DNA of 64,000 bases, taken from assembly GCA_964528675.1 (NCBI GenBank), contig CAZGTU010000006.1, positions 1-64,000 of the forward strand, given 5' to 3'. The translations under genes and the position numbers were made by a program. This DNA comes from CAYRTD01 sp964528675 (GTDB lineage Bacteria; Bacteroidota; Bacteroidia; Bacteroidales; GCA-2748055). Numbering within the stretch: the stretch's first letter is position 1; every line of letters begins with the position of its first letter. The notes under the pieces were generated by a model. It did no database searches and was not told the DNA's origin. It saw only the letters and a list, made by a program, of their open reading frames with translations. Shown in pieces: positions 43,620 to 52,588 of the stretch.

Positions 43620-45038
43620 TTGACAGGAAAAACTTTATTTGATAAGATCTGGGATGCTCATGTAGTAGAAGAAATCAAAGGGGGTCCCAGTGTATTGTAC
43701 ATAGATCGGCACCTGGTACACGAAGTAACCAGCCCACAGGCATTTGCCGGCATTGAAGAACGCGGAATCGAGGTATTTCGTGCTCAGAAAACTGTGGCAA
43801 CATGCGATCACAATGTTCCTACCATTGATCAGCATCTTCCTATTAAAGACACGCTTTCAAGATTCCAGGTAAATAAGCTTTCGGAGAACTGTAAGAAACA
43901 TAACATTACCCTGTATGGCCTGAATCATCCTTATCAGGGTATTGTTCATGTGATCGGACCGGAACTGGGAATCACTCAGCCCGGGATGACCATAGTGTGT
44001 GGAGATAGCCATACCTCAACTCATGGAGCTTTCGGAAGTGTAGCATTTGGAATTGGCACCAGTGAGGTGGAGATGGTCCTGGCTTCTCAATGTATTCTTC
44101 AACCCAAACCAAAAAAAATGAGGATTAATGTTGAAGGTGAACTTCAAAAAGGAGTAACTGCCAAAGATATTATCCTGTACATCATATCTAAAATCACAGC
44201 CAGCGGTGGTACAGGTTATTTTATAGAATACGCAGGATCTGCAATAAGAGGTCTTTCCATGGAAGGAAGGATGACAATATGCAATATGAGCATTGAGAGC
44301 GGGGCGAGAGGAGGACTTATTGCTCCGGATGAAACAACATTCGAATACCTGGAAGGAAAAGAATTCGCTCCCCGGGGAAAAGATTTTGATGTTGCACTGG
44401 AAAAATGGAGAGAGCTGAAAAGTGATGAGGATGCCGTATTCGATAAAGAATATCATTTTGATGCAGCAGATATCACCCCTATGATCACTTATGGTACCAA
44501 TCCGGGCATGGGAATAAAGATCACAGATCATATTCCACACGAAAGCGAAATGCCTGACAGCGCCTTGCCAAGTTTTCGAAAATCATTGGGATACATGGGA
44601 CTTGAAGCCGGCATGGATGTTCTGGGAAAAGAAATTGATTATGTTTTTGTAGGAAGTTGCACAAATGGAAGAATTGAGGACCTGCGGGAAGTCGCCAAAT
44701 TTGTAAAAGGTCGGAAAAAAGCGGATAATATTACAGCCTGGATCGTTCCGGGATCCAAGCAGGTCGAAAAGCAGGCTAATGAGGAAGGAGTCACAAAAAT
44801 ACTGGAGGAAGCCGGATTCAAACTGAGGCAACCGGGGTGTTCCGCCTGTCTGGCCATGAATGAAGATAAAATTCCTGAAGGTAAACTGGCTGTTTCAACT
44901 TCCAACCGGAATTTTGAAGGCCGTCAGGGACCCGGAGCAAGGACCATGCTTGCAAGTCCTTTAACAGCCGCAGCTGTTGCCATAACAGGAAAAATCACTG
45001 ATCCCAGAAGACTTATTCAGGAAGCTACAGTGGCTTAA
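43620..45038 (+). CDS. leuC: 3-isopropylmalate dehydratase large subunit
   Basis: Isomerises 2- to 3-isopropylmalate in leucine synthesis together with LeuD. 472 aa, starting at TTG; the N-terminus KTLFDKIWDAHVV is standard and no ATG is available nearby. [4Fe-4S] ligands are C347 (GSCTNGR), C407 and C410 (GCSACLAMN). DRHLVHEVTSPQAF, GDSHTSTHGAFG and CDHNVPT are active-site signatures. First gene of leuC-leuD-LeuA-type-leuB. A TAAATTTG at 43528-43535 might be its -7 element, but the upstream element is poorly placed. The 290-base upstream gap shows no convincing attenuator. Confidence 0.94.
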   Translation: MTGKTLFDKIWDAHVVEEIKGGPSVLYIDRHLVHEVTSPQAFAGIEERGIEVFRAQKTVATCDHNVPTIDQHLPIKDTLSRFQVNKLSENCKKHNITLYGLNHPYQGIVHVIGPELGITQPGMTIVCGDSHTSTHGAFGSVAFGIGTSEVEMVLASQCILQPKPKKMRINVEGELQKGVTAKDIILYIISKITASGGTGYFIEYAGSAIRGLSMEGRMTICNMSIESGARGGLIAPDETTFEYLEGKEFAPRGKDFDVALEKWRELKSDEDAVFDKEYHFDAADITPMITYGTNPGMGIKITDHIPHESEMPDSALPSFRKSLGYMGLEAGMDVLGKEIDYVFVGSCTNGRIEDLREVAKFVKGRKKADNITAWIVPGSKQVEKQANEEGVTKILEEAGFKLRQPGCSACLAMNEDKIPEGKLAVSTSNRNFEGRQGPGARTMLASPLTAAAVAITGKITDPRRLIQEATVA

Positions 45039-45114
45039 GAACTTTCTGTTCAACTATTAATTATTAAATAATTCCTTCACCTGGGAAGGAGCTTATATAA
45101 AAAAAATGTGAATC

Positions 45115-45708
45115 ATGCCAATAGAAAAATTTTCCATAATAAATTCCTCCGTTGTGCCTTTGCCGGTTGAAAATGTTGATACTGATCAGATCATTCCCGC
45201 TCGTTTTTTAAAAGCCACTACCCGGGAAGGATTTGGAGAAAACCTTTTCAGAGACTGGCGCTATGATAAAAATAATCAACCCAGAACTGATTTTCCGCTC
45301 AATGATGAAAAATATAACGGAACCATCCTGGTTGCAGGCAAGAACTTTGGCAGTGGTTCAAGTCGCGAGCATGCAGCCTGGGCCATTCACGATTATGGAT
45401 TTAAAGTAGTGGTTTCCAGCTTTTTTGCTGATATTTTTAAAAATAATGCATTGAATAACGGTTTGTTGCCCGTGCAGATTTCAGAAGAATTTCTTGCCAG
45501 AATATTCCGGGAGGTAGAAAAAGATCCCGGTGTAAAACTGAAGGTGGACCTGGAAAACCAATCCATTACCATACTCTCAACAGGTGAAAAAGAAAATTTC
45601 GATATTAATGCCTATAAGAAGGAATGTCTGCTTAATGGTTACGATGATATCGATTATCTGCTTAACCTGAAAGATAAGATAGAGGCATTTGAAAAAAGCA
45701 GAACCTAA
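45115..45708 (+). CDS. leuD: 3-isopropylmalate dehydratase small subunit
   Basis: 197 aa, the normal length. VENVDTDQIIPARFLKAT at the start and GKNFGSGSSREHAAWAIHDY in the middle are the substrate-binding signatures of the swivelling domain. It is the partner of LeuC. It lies 76 bases after leuC; a small hairpin TCCTTC/GAAGGA (45073-45090) occupies that gap without a T-run. Only 12 bases separate it from the following synthase gene, so transcription is continuous. Confidence 0.95.
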   Translation: MPIEKFSIINSSVVPLPVENVDTDQIIPARFLKATTREGFGENLFRDWRYDKNNQPRTDFPLNDEKYNGTILVAGKNFGSGSSREHAAWAIHDYGFKVVVSSFFADIFKNNALNNGLLPVQISEEFLARIFREVEKDPGVKLKVDLENQSITILSTGEKENFDINAYKKECLLNGYDDIDYLLNLKDKIEAFEKSRT

Positions 45709-45720
45709 AGAATTTCTATT

Positions 45721-47253
45721 ATGCGTGTAAGTATTATGGATACCACCCTGAGGGATGGTGAGCAGACTTCAGGCGTATCATTTACGGCTACCGAGAAGTT
45801 GAATATCGCAAAACTTCTTCTGGAAGATTTGAATATTGACCGTGTTGAAGTTGCCTCCGCGCGAGTATCGGCCGGAGAATATGAAGGAGCTAAATCAATC
45901 TTTGACTGGGCGAAAAATCATGGTTTCCTTGAAAGAGTTGAAGTTCTCGGGTTTGTGGATGATCGCGAATCTCTCCAATGGATAAACAATGCAGGAGGCA
46001 AAGTGATTAATCTGCTGACTAAAGGTTCTCTTAAACACTGCCGGCATCAGTTGAAAAAATCACCGGAAGAACATATTTCGGATATAAGGCAGCTTTTGAA
46101 GAATGCAGAAGAAATGAATATGCGAGTGAATATTTATTTCGAGGACTGGTCAAATGGCATGAGAAATTCTCCTGAATATGTATATCAGATGCTTGATAAT
46201 CTCAAAGATGAAAAAATTGACCACTTCATGCTTCCTGATACTCTCGGAATATTGAATCATGAAGAAACCCTGGCATACTGTAAAGATATTAAAGAACGAT
46301 ATCCTGATCTGCAATTTGATTATCATGCTCACAATGATTATGATCTTGCCACTGCAAATGTGTATTCAGCTCTCAAAGCAGGTATTGGCGGTATTCATAC
46401 AACCCTGAACGGCCTGGGTGAAAGAGCAGGGAATGTGCCCCTTTCCAGTGTAATTGGAATAGTGCAAGATCATCTGCATTATGAATTATCAATAAATGAG
46501 AAGAACCTATACCGGGTAAGCAAGTTTCTGGAATCTTTTTCAGGCATTCGTATTCCGGCCAACAAACCCCTCATTGGGGAAAATGTTTTCACCCAAACCA
46601 GCGGTATTCATGCTGATGGTGATAGTAAAGATAATCTTTATTTCAATGACCTGTTGCCCGAGCGTTTTGGAAGAAAGCGTCAATATGCGCTCGGGAAAAT
46701 GTCGGGGAAAGCCAGCATTTTGAAAAACCTGGAAGAACTCGGAATTGAGCTGAACAAACAGGAAATGAAAAAGGTAACCAAAAGAGTCATTGAACTGGGT
46801 GATAAAAAAGAAACCGTTACCAAAGAAGACCTGCCTTACATAATTTCTGATGTTTTACGCAGTGAAAGGGTAAAACAAAAAATCAAAATCAAGAACTATT
46901 CCCTCTCAGTTGCGGCAGGATTAAGATCGATGGCAACTCTTAGCATAGAGATTAATTCAAAGGTATACGAAGAGACTGCCTCGGGTGACGGTCAATATGA
47001 TGCTTTTATGAAGGCACTATGGAGGATTTATGACCGGCTTGGCAGGGGGCATCCCATTCTCAGAGATTATATTGTTACAATACCCCCCGGCGGGAAAACC
47101 GATGCTCTTGTTGAATGTATGATCACCTGGGATTATAAGGGTAAGAACTTTAAAACCCGGGGACTCGATTCTGATCAGACTATTGCTGCAATTAAAGGAA
47201 CTATCAGAATGTTGAATATCATTGAAGAAATGGAAGAAGCTACTGAAGCATAA
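45721..47253 (+). CDS. LeuA-family synthase (2-isopropylmalate or citramalate synthase)
   Basis: 510 aa. The HMGL-like barrel opens MDTTLRDGEQTSGVSFTATE; H202 and H204 in YHAHNDYD bind the divalent metal. The C-terminal LeuA regulatory domain covers about 385-505 and includes DALVECMITWDYKGK. The family condenses acetyl-CoA with a 2-oxo acid: 2-oxoisovalerate gives leucine, pyruvate gives citramalate and an alternative isoleucine route. Its position between leuD and leuB favours leucine synthesis, but its sequence departs from canonical LeuA (for example GEYEGAKSIFDWAKNHGF) and a second leuA may exist elsewhere. The choice between the two activities is unresolved. Confidence 0.85.
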   Translation: MRVSIMDTTLRDGEQTSGVSFTATEKLNIAKLLLEDLNIDRVEVASARVSAGEYEGAKSIFDWAKNHGFLERVEVLGFVDDRESLQWINNAGGKVINLLTKGSLKHCRHQLKKSPEEHISDIRQLLKNAEEMNMRVNIYFEDWSNGMRNSPEYVYQMLDNLKDEKIDHFMLPDTLGILNHEETLAYCKDIKERYPDLQFDYHAHNDYDLATANVYSALKAGIGGIHTTLNGLGERAGNVPLSSVIGIVQDHLHYELSINEKNLYRVSKFLESFSGIRIPANKPLIGENVFTQTSGIHADGDSKDNLYFNDLLPERFGRKRQYALGKMSGKASILKNLEELGIELNKQEMKKVTKRVIELGDKKETVTKEDLPYIISDVLRSERVKQKIKIKNYSLSVAAGLRSMATLSIEINSKVYEETASGDGQYDAFMKALWRIYDRLGRGHPILRDYIVTIPPGGKTDALVECMITWDYKGKNFKTRGLDSDQTIAAIKGTIRMLNIIEEMEEATEA

Positions 47254-47319
47254 AATATTATTTTTCAACTTTATATATTTGCCTGAAATTTTAATTTTTA
47301 AATATTAACAAGAACATCC

Positions 47320-48378
47320 ATGAACTACAAAATTGCAGTTTTGCCAGGTGACGGAATTGGTCCTGAAATCGTTGAGCAAGCCATAAAAGTATTGGAAGCA
47401 ACAGGAAAAAAATTTAATCATCAGTTTGATTTCACCGAGGCACTGGTTGGGGCCACTGCAATTGATAAAACAGGGAATCCATTTCCGGATGAAACCTTCA
47501 ATTTGTGCATGAACTCCGATGCTGTGCTTTTCGGTGCCATTGGAGATCCAAAGTATGATAATGATCCCAAAGCCAGGGTGAGGCCAGAGCAGGGGCTCCT
47601 TGCCATGCGCAAAAAGCTGGGCCTTTATGCAAATATCCGTCCCGTAACTACATTTAAATCTCTTATCCACAAATCCCCCTTGCGCAGGGATCTGGTCGAG
47701 GATGCCGATTTCGTGGTTGTGAGAGAACTCACAGGGGGGATATATTTTGGCGAACCCAGCGGCCGGTCGGAAGATGGAAATAAGGCCTTTGATACCAATA
47801 TTTATACCCGTGAAGAGATCAGGAGAATTGTTCAGCTTGGTTTTCAATACGCAGCAAAAAGAAACAAAAGTTTAACGGTGGTTGATAAAGCAAATGTCCT
47901 GGCTACATCACGCTTGTGGAGAGAAACTGTCCAGGAGATGGCCCCGGATTATAAAGATATAGAAGTTGATTACATGTTTGTGGATAATGCCGCAATGCAG
48001 ATCATTCAATGGCCGAAGAAGTTCGATGTACTGGTTACTGAAAACATGTTCGGTGATATTCTTTCGGACGAAGCCAGTGTCATAACCGGCTCTCTTGGAT
48101 TGCTGCCATCAGCATCAGTTGGCATACATACTTCGGTATTCGAACCCATTCACGGATCCTATCCACAGGCTGCCGGCAGAAACATTGCCAATCCGCTTGC
48201 AACAGTGCTTTCAGTTGCAATGTTGCTTGAGCTAGGGCTCGATCTTACAGAGGAAGCAAAAGCTGTGAGAGATGCGGTTGATCGTTCAATGGATGAGGGC
48301 ATTGTCACCGAGGATATAAGCAAGGACAAAGCATATAAAACTTCCGAAGTCGGCGATTGGCTTGCAGAAAATATCTGA
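47320..48378 (+). CDS. leuB: 3-isopropylmalate dehydrogenase
   Basis: NAD-dependent oxidative decarboxylation of 3-isopropylmalate, the third leucine-specific step. 352 aa. Starts MNYKIAVLPGDGIGPEIVEQ. Substrate-binding RVRPEQGLLAMRKKLGLYAN has the arginines of the IPMDH group. VDYMFVDNAAMQII and TENMFGDILSDEASVITGSLG hold the metal-binding aspartates. FEPIHGSYPQAAGRNIANP precedes the NAD site, whose pattern fits NAD rather than NADP. Last gene of the leu operon, 66 bases after the synthase. No clear terminator follows. Confidence 0.95.
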   Translation: MNYKIAVLPGDGIGPEIVEQAIKVLEATGKKFNHQFDFTEALVGATAIDKTGNPFPDETFNLCMNSDAVLFGAIGDPKYDNDPKARVRPEQGLLAMRKKLGLYANIRPVTTFKSLIHKSPLRRDLVEDADFVVVRELTGGIYFGEPSGRSEDGNKAFDTNIYTREEIRRIVQLGFQYAAKRNKSLTVVDKANVLATSRLWRETVQEMAPDYKDIEVDYMFVDNAAMQIIQWPKKFDVLVTENMFGDILSDEASVITGSLGLLPSASVGIHTSVFEPIHGSYPQAAGRNIANPLATVLSVAMLLELGLDLTEEAKAVRDAVDRSMDEGIVTEDISKDKAYKTSEVGDWLAENI

Positions 48379-48411
48379 TTTATCATAGCTCTCCCGATGA
48401 AATAAAAGCAA

Positions 48412-49215
48412 TCAGTCTTTCTTCATAAGTTCTTCTGGAGATAATATCATCCGTTTGATATAACGGAATAATCTGCCTCCGTGTATGGCATCCACAACAC
48501 GATGATCGAGTGTGCAGCTAAGACTCATTATGCGCCTGATTTTAATTTCATCCCCGATTACAACCGGTTTTTTCTTAACACCGCCTAGAACAAAAACCAT
48601 AGCTACATTAGAAACCGGAAAGAGTGCGGGATATCCTGTATCCAGACCGATGCTTCCAATATTTGATACAACAAATGAACCAAAGTTATTTGCGGTCAAA
48701 CCAATGGAGGGAATCGATATCCCCCACCCTACTGTTAATTTTTTTATCAGGTTAAAAAACCAGGTTCTGAAAGGCCATGGAATGGATGAAATTTTTCCCT
48801 TCATGCGCATTGTTCTATCTTCCTTCCCTGAACGCAGGTTTTTAATTTCATCAGCGAGCTTTTCTCCTAATTCATTCAAATCCATCCTATCAAGATTTTC
48901 TATCCTCACCGAACTCATCTCCCTGTCCTGAACCAGCACACTAACCATTGCATCTATGGATTCTCTTTTAATCACCCTTCCCCTCCGGATAAAACAGTTT
49001 AATTCAGGCACTTCATCTCTTATGGCCCGGGCAATAATTAATGTTATGATATGCGTTAGCGTGATTTTTATGCCTGATTTCCGCTTTTCGGTAATAAACT
49101 GCTCAAGCTCTGTCACATCTACCTCCACCGATCCAAATATCTTAGAATCGACCGGTTTTTTATAAATAGCGGCAGAAACTTTTCTCCAGTCAGTGTTGAA
49201 CTGAGTTTCAGTCAT
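48412..49215 (-). CDS. Stand-alone 2-oxo acid dehydrogenase acyltransferase (E2)-like catalytic domain
   Basis: 267 aa from the chosen start. It resembles only the catalytic domain of dihydrolipoyl acyltransferases: DHRVVDAIHGG has the catalytic histidine (H238), and NNFGSFVVSNIGSIGLDTG resembles the core. There is no lipoyl or E1-binding domain, so it is not a component of a normal complex; an acyltransferase on a small molecule is possible. A longer frame begins at 49329, but the extra 38 codons include a perfect hairpin CACTGCAA/TTGCAGTG (49265-49285) and look untranslated, and the ATG at 49215 has A-rich upstream sequence. It is convergent with leuB 33 bases away. Confidence 0.68.
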   Translation of the reverse strand: MTETQFNTDWRKVSAAIYKKPVDSKIFGSVEVDVTELEQFITEKRKSGIKITLTHIITLIIARAIRDEVPELNCFIRRGRVIKRESIDAMVSVLVQDREMSSVRIENLDRMDLNELGEKLADEIKNLRSGKEDRTMRMKGKISSIPWPFRTWFFNLIKKLTVGWGISIPSIGLTANNFGSFVVSNIGSIGLDTGYPALFPVSNVAMVFVLGGVKKKPVVIGDEIKIRRIMSLSCTLDHRVVDAIHGGRLFRYIKRMILSPEELMKKD

Positions 49216-49264
49216 AGATTTTTTTCGGTAAAAATAGAAATAATTTCGGGCCTGGTTAAAATCC

Positions 49265-49285
49265 CACTGCAATCTCCTTGCAGTG
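49265..49285. promoter_or_regulatory. Hairpin in the putative leader of the E2-like gene
   Basis: Perfect 8-bp inverted repeat CACTGCAA (49265-49272) and TTGCAGTG (49278-49285) with a 5-base loop that reads GGAGA on the minus strand. If the start at 49215 is right it lies in the 5' leader. Confidence 0.4.
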
Positions 49286-49495
49286 TGAAAAAAAAATAAA
49301 TAATATTTCAGTTTTCGCATCGTATTCATCAGACTTAATGTATATTATACATATTCCATTATGTATAAAATGAAAAAGGTTTAAACCATGATGCCATAAA
49401 AAGGTTATATTTATAAAGATTATGAATTGTACCCGAAATTGACTTAAATCGATTTTTTGATATATTGCTAACTGTATTCATAAAAAACCTGTGTT

Positions 49496-50455
49496 ATGAA
49501 AAGAAGAAAATTCCTCAATTTAACGGCATTAACAGTTCCTGCATTAACCATGTTTCCTGCCGAACTGCTATCCATTAGCAGGGAAATCGCCAAAGGAAAA
49601 ATTGAAAAAAGATCGCTGGGAAAGACCGGAGAAAAACTTTCTGCAATTGGTTTCGGCGGAATTGTGGTGAAGAACGCAACACCGGAGCAGTCCTCGAGAA
49701 GGGTTTCCCAGGCCATTGATTACGGGGTAAATTATTTTGATGTTGCTCCTACATATGGTGATGCCGAGATAAAACTTGGTCCCGCTTTAAAGCCCTACCG
49801 GAAAAATGTATTTCTTGCCTGTAAAACACAAGAGCGTAAAAAAGATGGAGCTTTAAGGGAGCTTGATCAGTCCCTGGCAAATCTTCAAACTGATTATTTC
49901 GATCTTTACCAGTTACACGCTGTAACGACCATGGATGATGTTGACACCATTTTCAGCAAAGGAGGAGCAATAGAAGCCTTTAATCAGGCGAAAAAAGAGG
50001 GGAAAGTGAACTACCTGGGATTTTCTGCACACTCGGTAGAAGCTGCCTCTGCTCTTATGGACAGGTTCGATTTTGATACTATTCTGTTCCCATTCAATTT
50101 TGCCACATGGTATGCCGGTAATTTCGGTCCCCAGGTAATGGAAACAGCAAAAGGAAAAGAAATGGGTATACTTGCGCTAAAAGCAATGGCATGGCGCCCC
50201 TGGCCCAAGGGAGTTGAAAGAGATGTTTCCAAAGTATGGTATCAACCTCTTGATCCCGATGAGGCTAACATGGGATTGAGATTCACCCTCTCACATCCTG
50301 TTACATCGGCAATTCCCCCGGGAAATGAAGATCTTTTTGCCCTGGCGTTAAAACTCGCTGTCGATTTTAACCCCATGGATAATGAGGAGATCGCGGAAGT
50401 TAAAAAGAGAGGCATGAATACTGAACCTTTGTTTGAGTATCCGAGAAGGGGGTGA
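49496..50455 (+). CDS. Exported aldo/keto reductase
   Basis: 319 aa. The twin-arginine-like start RRKFLNLTALTVPAL suggests export. The AKR catalytic tetrad is complete: D82 and Y87 in FDVAPTYGD, K110 in FLACKTQ and H141 in YQLHAV. NADPH-binding residues lie in the C-terminal barrel. It would reduce a carbonyl or oxidise a sugar alcohol in the periplasm; substrate unknown. Monocistronic between a divergent E2-like gene and a convergent SusCD operon. Confidence 0.87.
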   Translation: MKRRKFLNLTALTVPALTMFPAELLSISREIAKGKIEKRSLGKTGEKLSAIGFGGIVVKNATPEQSSRRVSQAIDYGVNYFDVAPTYGDAEIKLGPALKPYRKNVFLACKTQERKKDGALRELDQSLANLQTDYFDLYQLHAVTTMDDVDTIFSKGGAIEAFNQAKKEGKVNYLGFSAHSVEAASALMDRFDFDTILFPFNFATWYAGNFGPQVMETAKGKEMGILALKAMAWRPWPKGVERDVSKVWYQPLDPDEANMGLRFTLSHPVTSAIPPGNEDLFALALKLAVDFNPMDNEEIAEVKKRGMNTEPLFEYPRRG

Positions 50456-50526
50456 TGGTGGGAGGATGACCATGGAGGGGAGGGTTTGATGGTTGAGATT
50501 GCAAAGTTTTGATTTTTTGAGATCAG

Positions 50527-50586
50527 GGCTGAAGAAAGGGAACAAGGCTTGCGCCGAGGCGCAAGCCTTGTTCCCTTTCTTCAGCC
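50527..50586. repeat. 60-bp perfect palindrome (29-bp arms)
   Basis: Arms 50527-50555 and 50558-50586 are exact inverted repeats around a 2-base centre, beginning GGCTGAAGAAAGGGAACAAG. No T-run follows on either strand, so it is not a standard intrinsic terminator, although it sits between convergent genes. It may be a genuine cruciform-forming element or an assembly fold-back. Confidence 0.85.
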
Positions 50587-50610
50587 TTGTACTCCGCATT
50601 CAAAAAACAC

Positions 50611-50640
50611 CTGTCATCTCGACCGAAGGGAGAGATCTCC
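50611..50640. repeat. Dispersed TGTCATCTCGA-type intergenic motif
   Basis: CTGTCATCTCGACCGAAGGG followed by AGAGATCTCC. Related degenerate forms occur at 551-574 and 941-970. Sequences of the form GTCAT-TCGA-N-AGATC are familiar from Bacteroidota intergenic DNA. Confidence 0.5.
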
Positions 50641-50711
50641 GCTGGATTTCGTGAGAAATTCAGCGCATATAATAGTGAATACCAACATTAAATTGGAACA
50701 AAGCCCCTTTC

Positions 50712-52580
50712 TCAATCAAAAAAATTAATATACCAGTTATTCTCATCGAGGAGGTGGTTATAGATCTGATCGCGCATGTGTTCGGGGTATTTGGAAGCAA
50801 CACGCTCTGCAAGGAAGGAAGGCTCATTTCTCCGCTTGGCTATCCGCATCAGATCGTAAAATCTTTCTCCTTCATAAGCCAGTTCCCGGGCTCTTTCCCT
50901 AAGAATCTCTTCTTCCAGAATTCTCTGTTTTTCTTCCAGGTTTCCTTCCAGATTAAGGTAATCAATAATTTCATTTGTGAAAGGATCATGGATATACATG
51001 ATATTGGCAATTTTTATTCCATCATTTTCACTTCCTAATCCGACCCGGCCTCTAACTCCCATCTGCTCACGCGTAACGGAAATATCATAATGACTGCCAT
51101 CGTTTACAATCTTAAGAGCATTATTTGTAGCAGTCCGGATAAGACCATTTCTATCAGCTACCCAATAGACGTATAATTCTGCCATATACAAATGAATACC
51201 GCCGGCCCTGTAAACAATGTAGTTTGCATCCTGATCAAAACGGCCTTTGTTTATTGAATATTTGTACACAACTGTGTCCACATTCTCCATTATGACATTT
51301 GCACTACGGGTGTCTTCACGAGCTTTTAAAGAAAGCATTTCCATGTATTCTCCCGTGGACAGGGCGGCTCCACCTTTCAGATACATATAGGAACTTCCGA
51401 ATCCCCTGTAAAAATCACTCGGAAAACCAGCACGTGCCATTTCATGTTTAGCAGGATTGTCGTGGCTGTCATCAATGAGCTGTCCTCTCCATACTGTTTC
51501 CCAGGTAAAAATAGCAGGTTTGGAGGGTTTTAACATATAATGATGAGGTGACCAGTTCTCGAACATCGACTGAAACTCATTTTGCTGGAAGTTTGATTTA
51601 TTGAACCAGATAGTATAAATATGTTCTCTATTGTCAATATTATCAAAAATATTTCGCCACTCCATATAAGCAAAACTATTATCCAGTTGATATCGGTTGT
51701 TCTCGGTAGAGTTATAAATGATCTTGCTGAAATGATTTTCTGCTTTTAACAAGTCACCCTGGGTCAAATACATATGTCCCAGAAGAGCATGCATAGCATA
51801 AGTATTCCAGATGGTAACCTCCCAGGAAATATCATTATTCTCTATATAATGATTAACACCAACAGCCTTAATCTTATTCTCAAGCTGATTGGTAAAAACA
51901 TCAATTACCAGATCGAGGTCATAATAATTCTTTTCAAGTTCAATGGGCTTATTATAAGTGGTATCGTTATAATAGCCATCTGTAGAATATTCTATATAAA
52001 TACTATCCACATAAGTGCCGGAAGAAGAAATATACTGCTGAATCTCATCCATGGTAGTCAGCGATTCATGGATAAAAGGTATTTTTCCATATATTCTTAC
52101 AGCATTGAAATAAGCCCATGCACGCATACAGAGAGCCTCACCGTATAACCTGTCATAATTCGTTACAGGTTCATCAGGATCTAAAACCTCGGGATGCTCT
52201 CTTTCAAGTATTTTAATAAAATTATTTGTGGCAGAGATCAACTTGAAGAATTTCGTGGGGGAAGCATATTTATTTGTCCTGCTTATATTCCAGTTATATA
52301 TTTCTACCAGGTCAGCATCTGCATTTTCGGTGATGGTGAGCAGATCTCCCCTTAATTCTCCCAGTACCATTAATTGTTCAACAAGATCCTGCTGAAGTCC
52401 ATACATTCCCATTTCTACGGAACGGTATTCGTACCAGTCATCATACAGTTGTTCTTCATTAATATCCAGTTCCTGTTCCGGATCAAGGAAATCTTCACAT
52501 GAAGACATAAAAACCAGCGGAGCAAAGATAAAACCCGCGGTGATTACATATTTAAATAACTTTCTCATATTTGACATCAT
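50712..52580 (-). CDS. SusD/RagB-family glycan-binding lipoprotein (pair B)
   Basis: 622 aa. Lipoprotein signal FIFAPLVFMSSCEDFLDPEQ with the cysteine near 28. Surface-exposed partner of the SusC at 52589. TPR-like helices hold LYGEALCMRAWAYFNAVRIY and the C-terminal RERARELAYEGERFYDLMRI, both SusD signatures. It would lid the SusC barrel and capture the ligand. The frame begins at a TTG, with ATG codons at 52580, 52577 and 52568; the first is used here but 52568 is equally possible. It starts just after the SusC stop. Confidence 0.9.
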   Translation of the reverse strand: MMSNMRKLFKYVITAGFIFAPLVFMSSCEDFLDPEQELDINEEQLYDDWYEYRSVEMGMYGLQQDLVEQLMVLGELRGDLLTITENADADLVEIYNWNISRTNKYASPTKFFKLISATNNFIKILEREHPEVLDPDEPVTNYDRLYGEALCMRAWAYFNAVRIYGKIPFIHESLTTMDEIQQYISSSGTYVDSIYIEYSTDGYYNDTTYNKPIELEKNYYDLDLVIDVFTNQLENKIKAVGVNHYIENNDISWEVTIWNTYAMHALLGHMYLTQGDLLKAENHFSKIIYNSTENNRYQLDNSFAYMEWRNIFDNIDNREHIYTIWFNKSNFQQNEFQSMFENWSPHHYMLKPSKPAIFTWETVWRGQLIDDSHDNPAKHEMARAGFPSDFYRGFGSSYMYLKGGAALSTGEYMEMLSLKAREDTRSANVIMENVDTVVYKYSINKGRFDQDANYIVYRAGGIHLYMAELYVYWVADRNGLIRTATNNALKIVNDGSHYDISVTREQMGVRGRVGLGSENDGIKIANIMYIHDPFTNEIIDYLNLEGNLEEKQRILEEEILRERARELAYEGERFYDLMRIAKRRNEPSFLAERVASKYPEHMRDQIYNHLLDENNWYINFFD

Positions 52581-52588
52581 ATTCAATT

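Larger units (their letters stand above)
50456..50711. other. Spacer between the aldo/keto reductase and SusD genes
   Basis: Convergent gene ends. The gap contains GGAGG-rich repeats (50450-50500), the 60-bp palindrome (50527-50586) and a dispersed-motif copy (50611-50640). No coding frame was seen. Confidence 0.6.

Noticed and set aside
44016..44540. A 174-codon frame antisense to leuC
   Set aside because: Lies fully inside a well-supported gene on the other strand and has no family pattern; same for 47305-47847 opposite leuB and 17426-18013 opposite aconitase.
50527..50586. Palindrome as an intrinsic terminator
   Set aside because: The arms are far longer than a terminator stem and no T-run follows on either strand.
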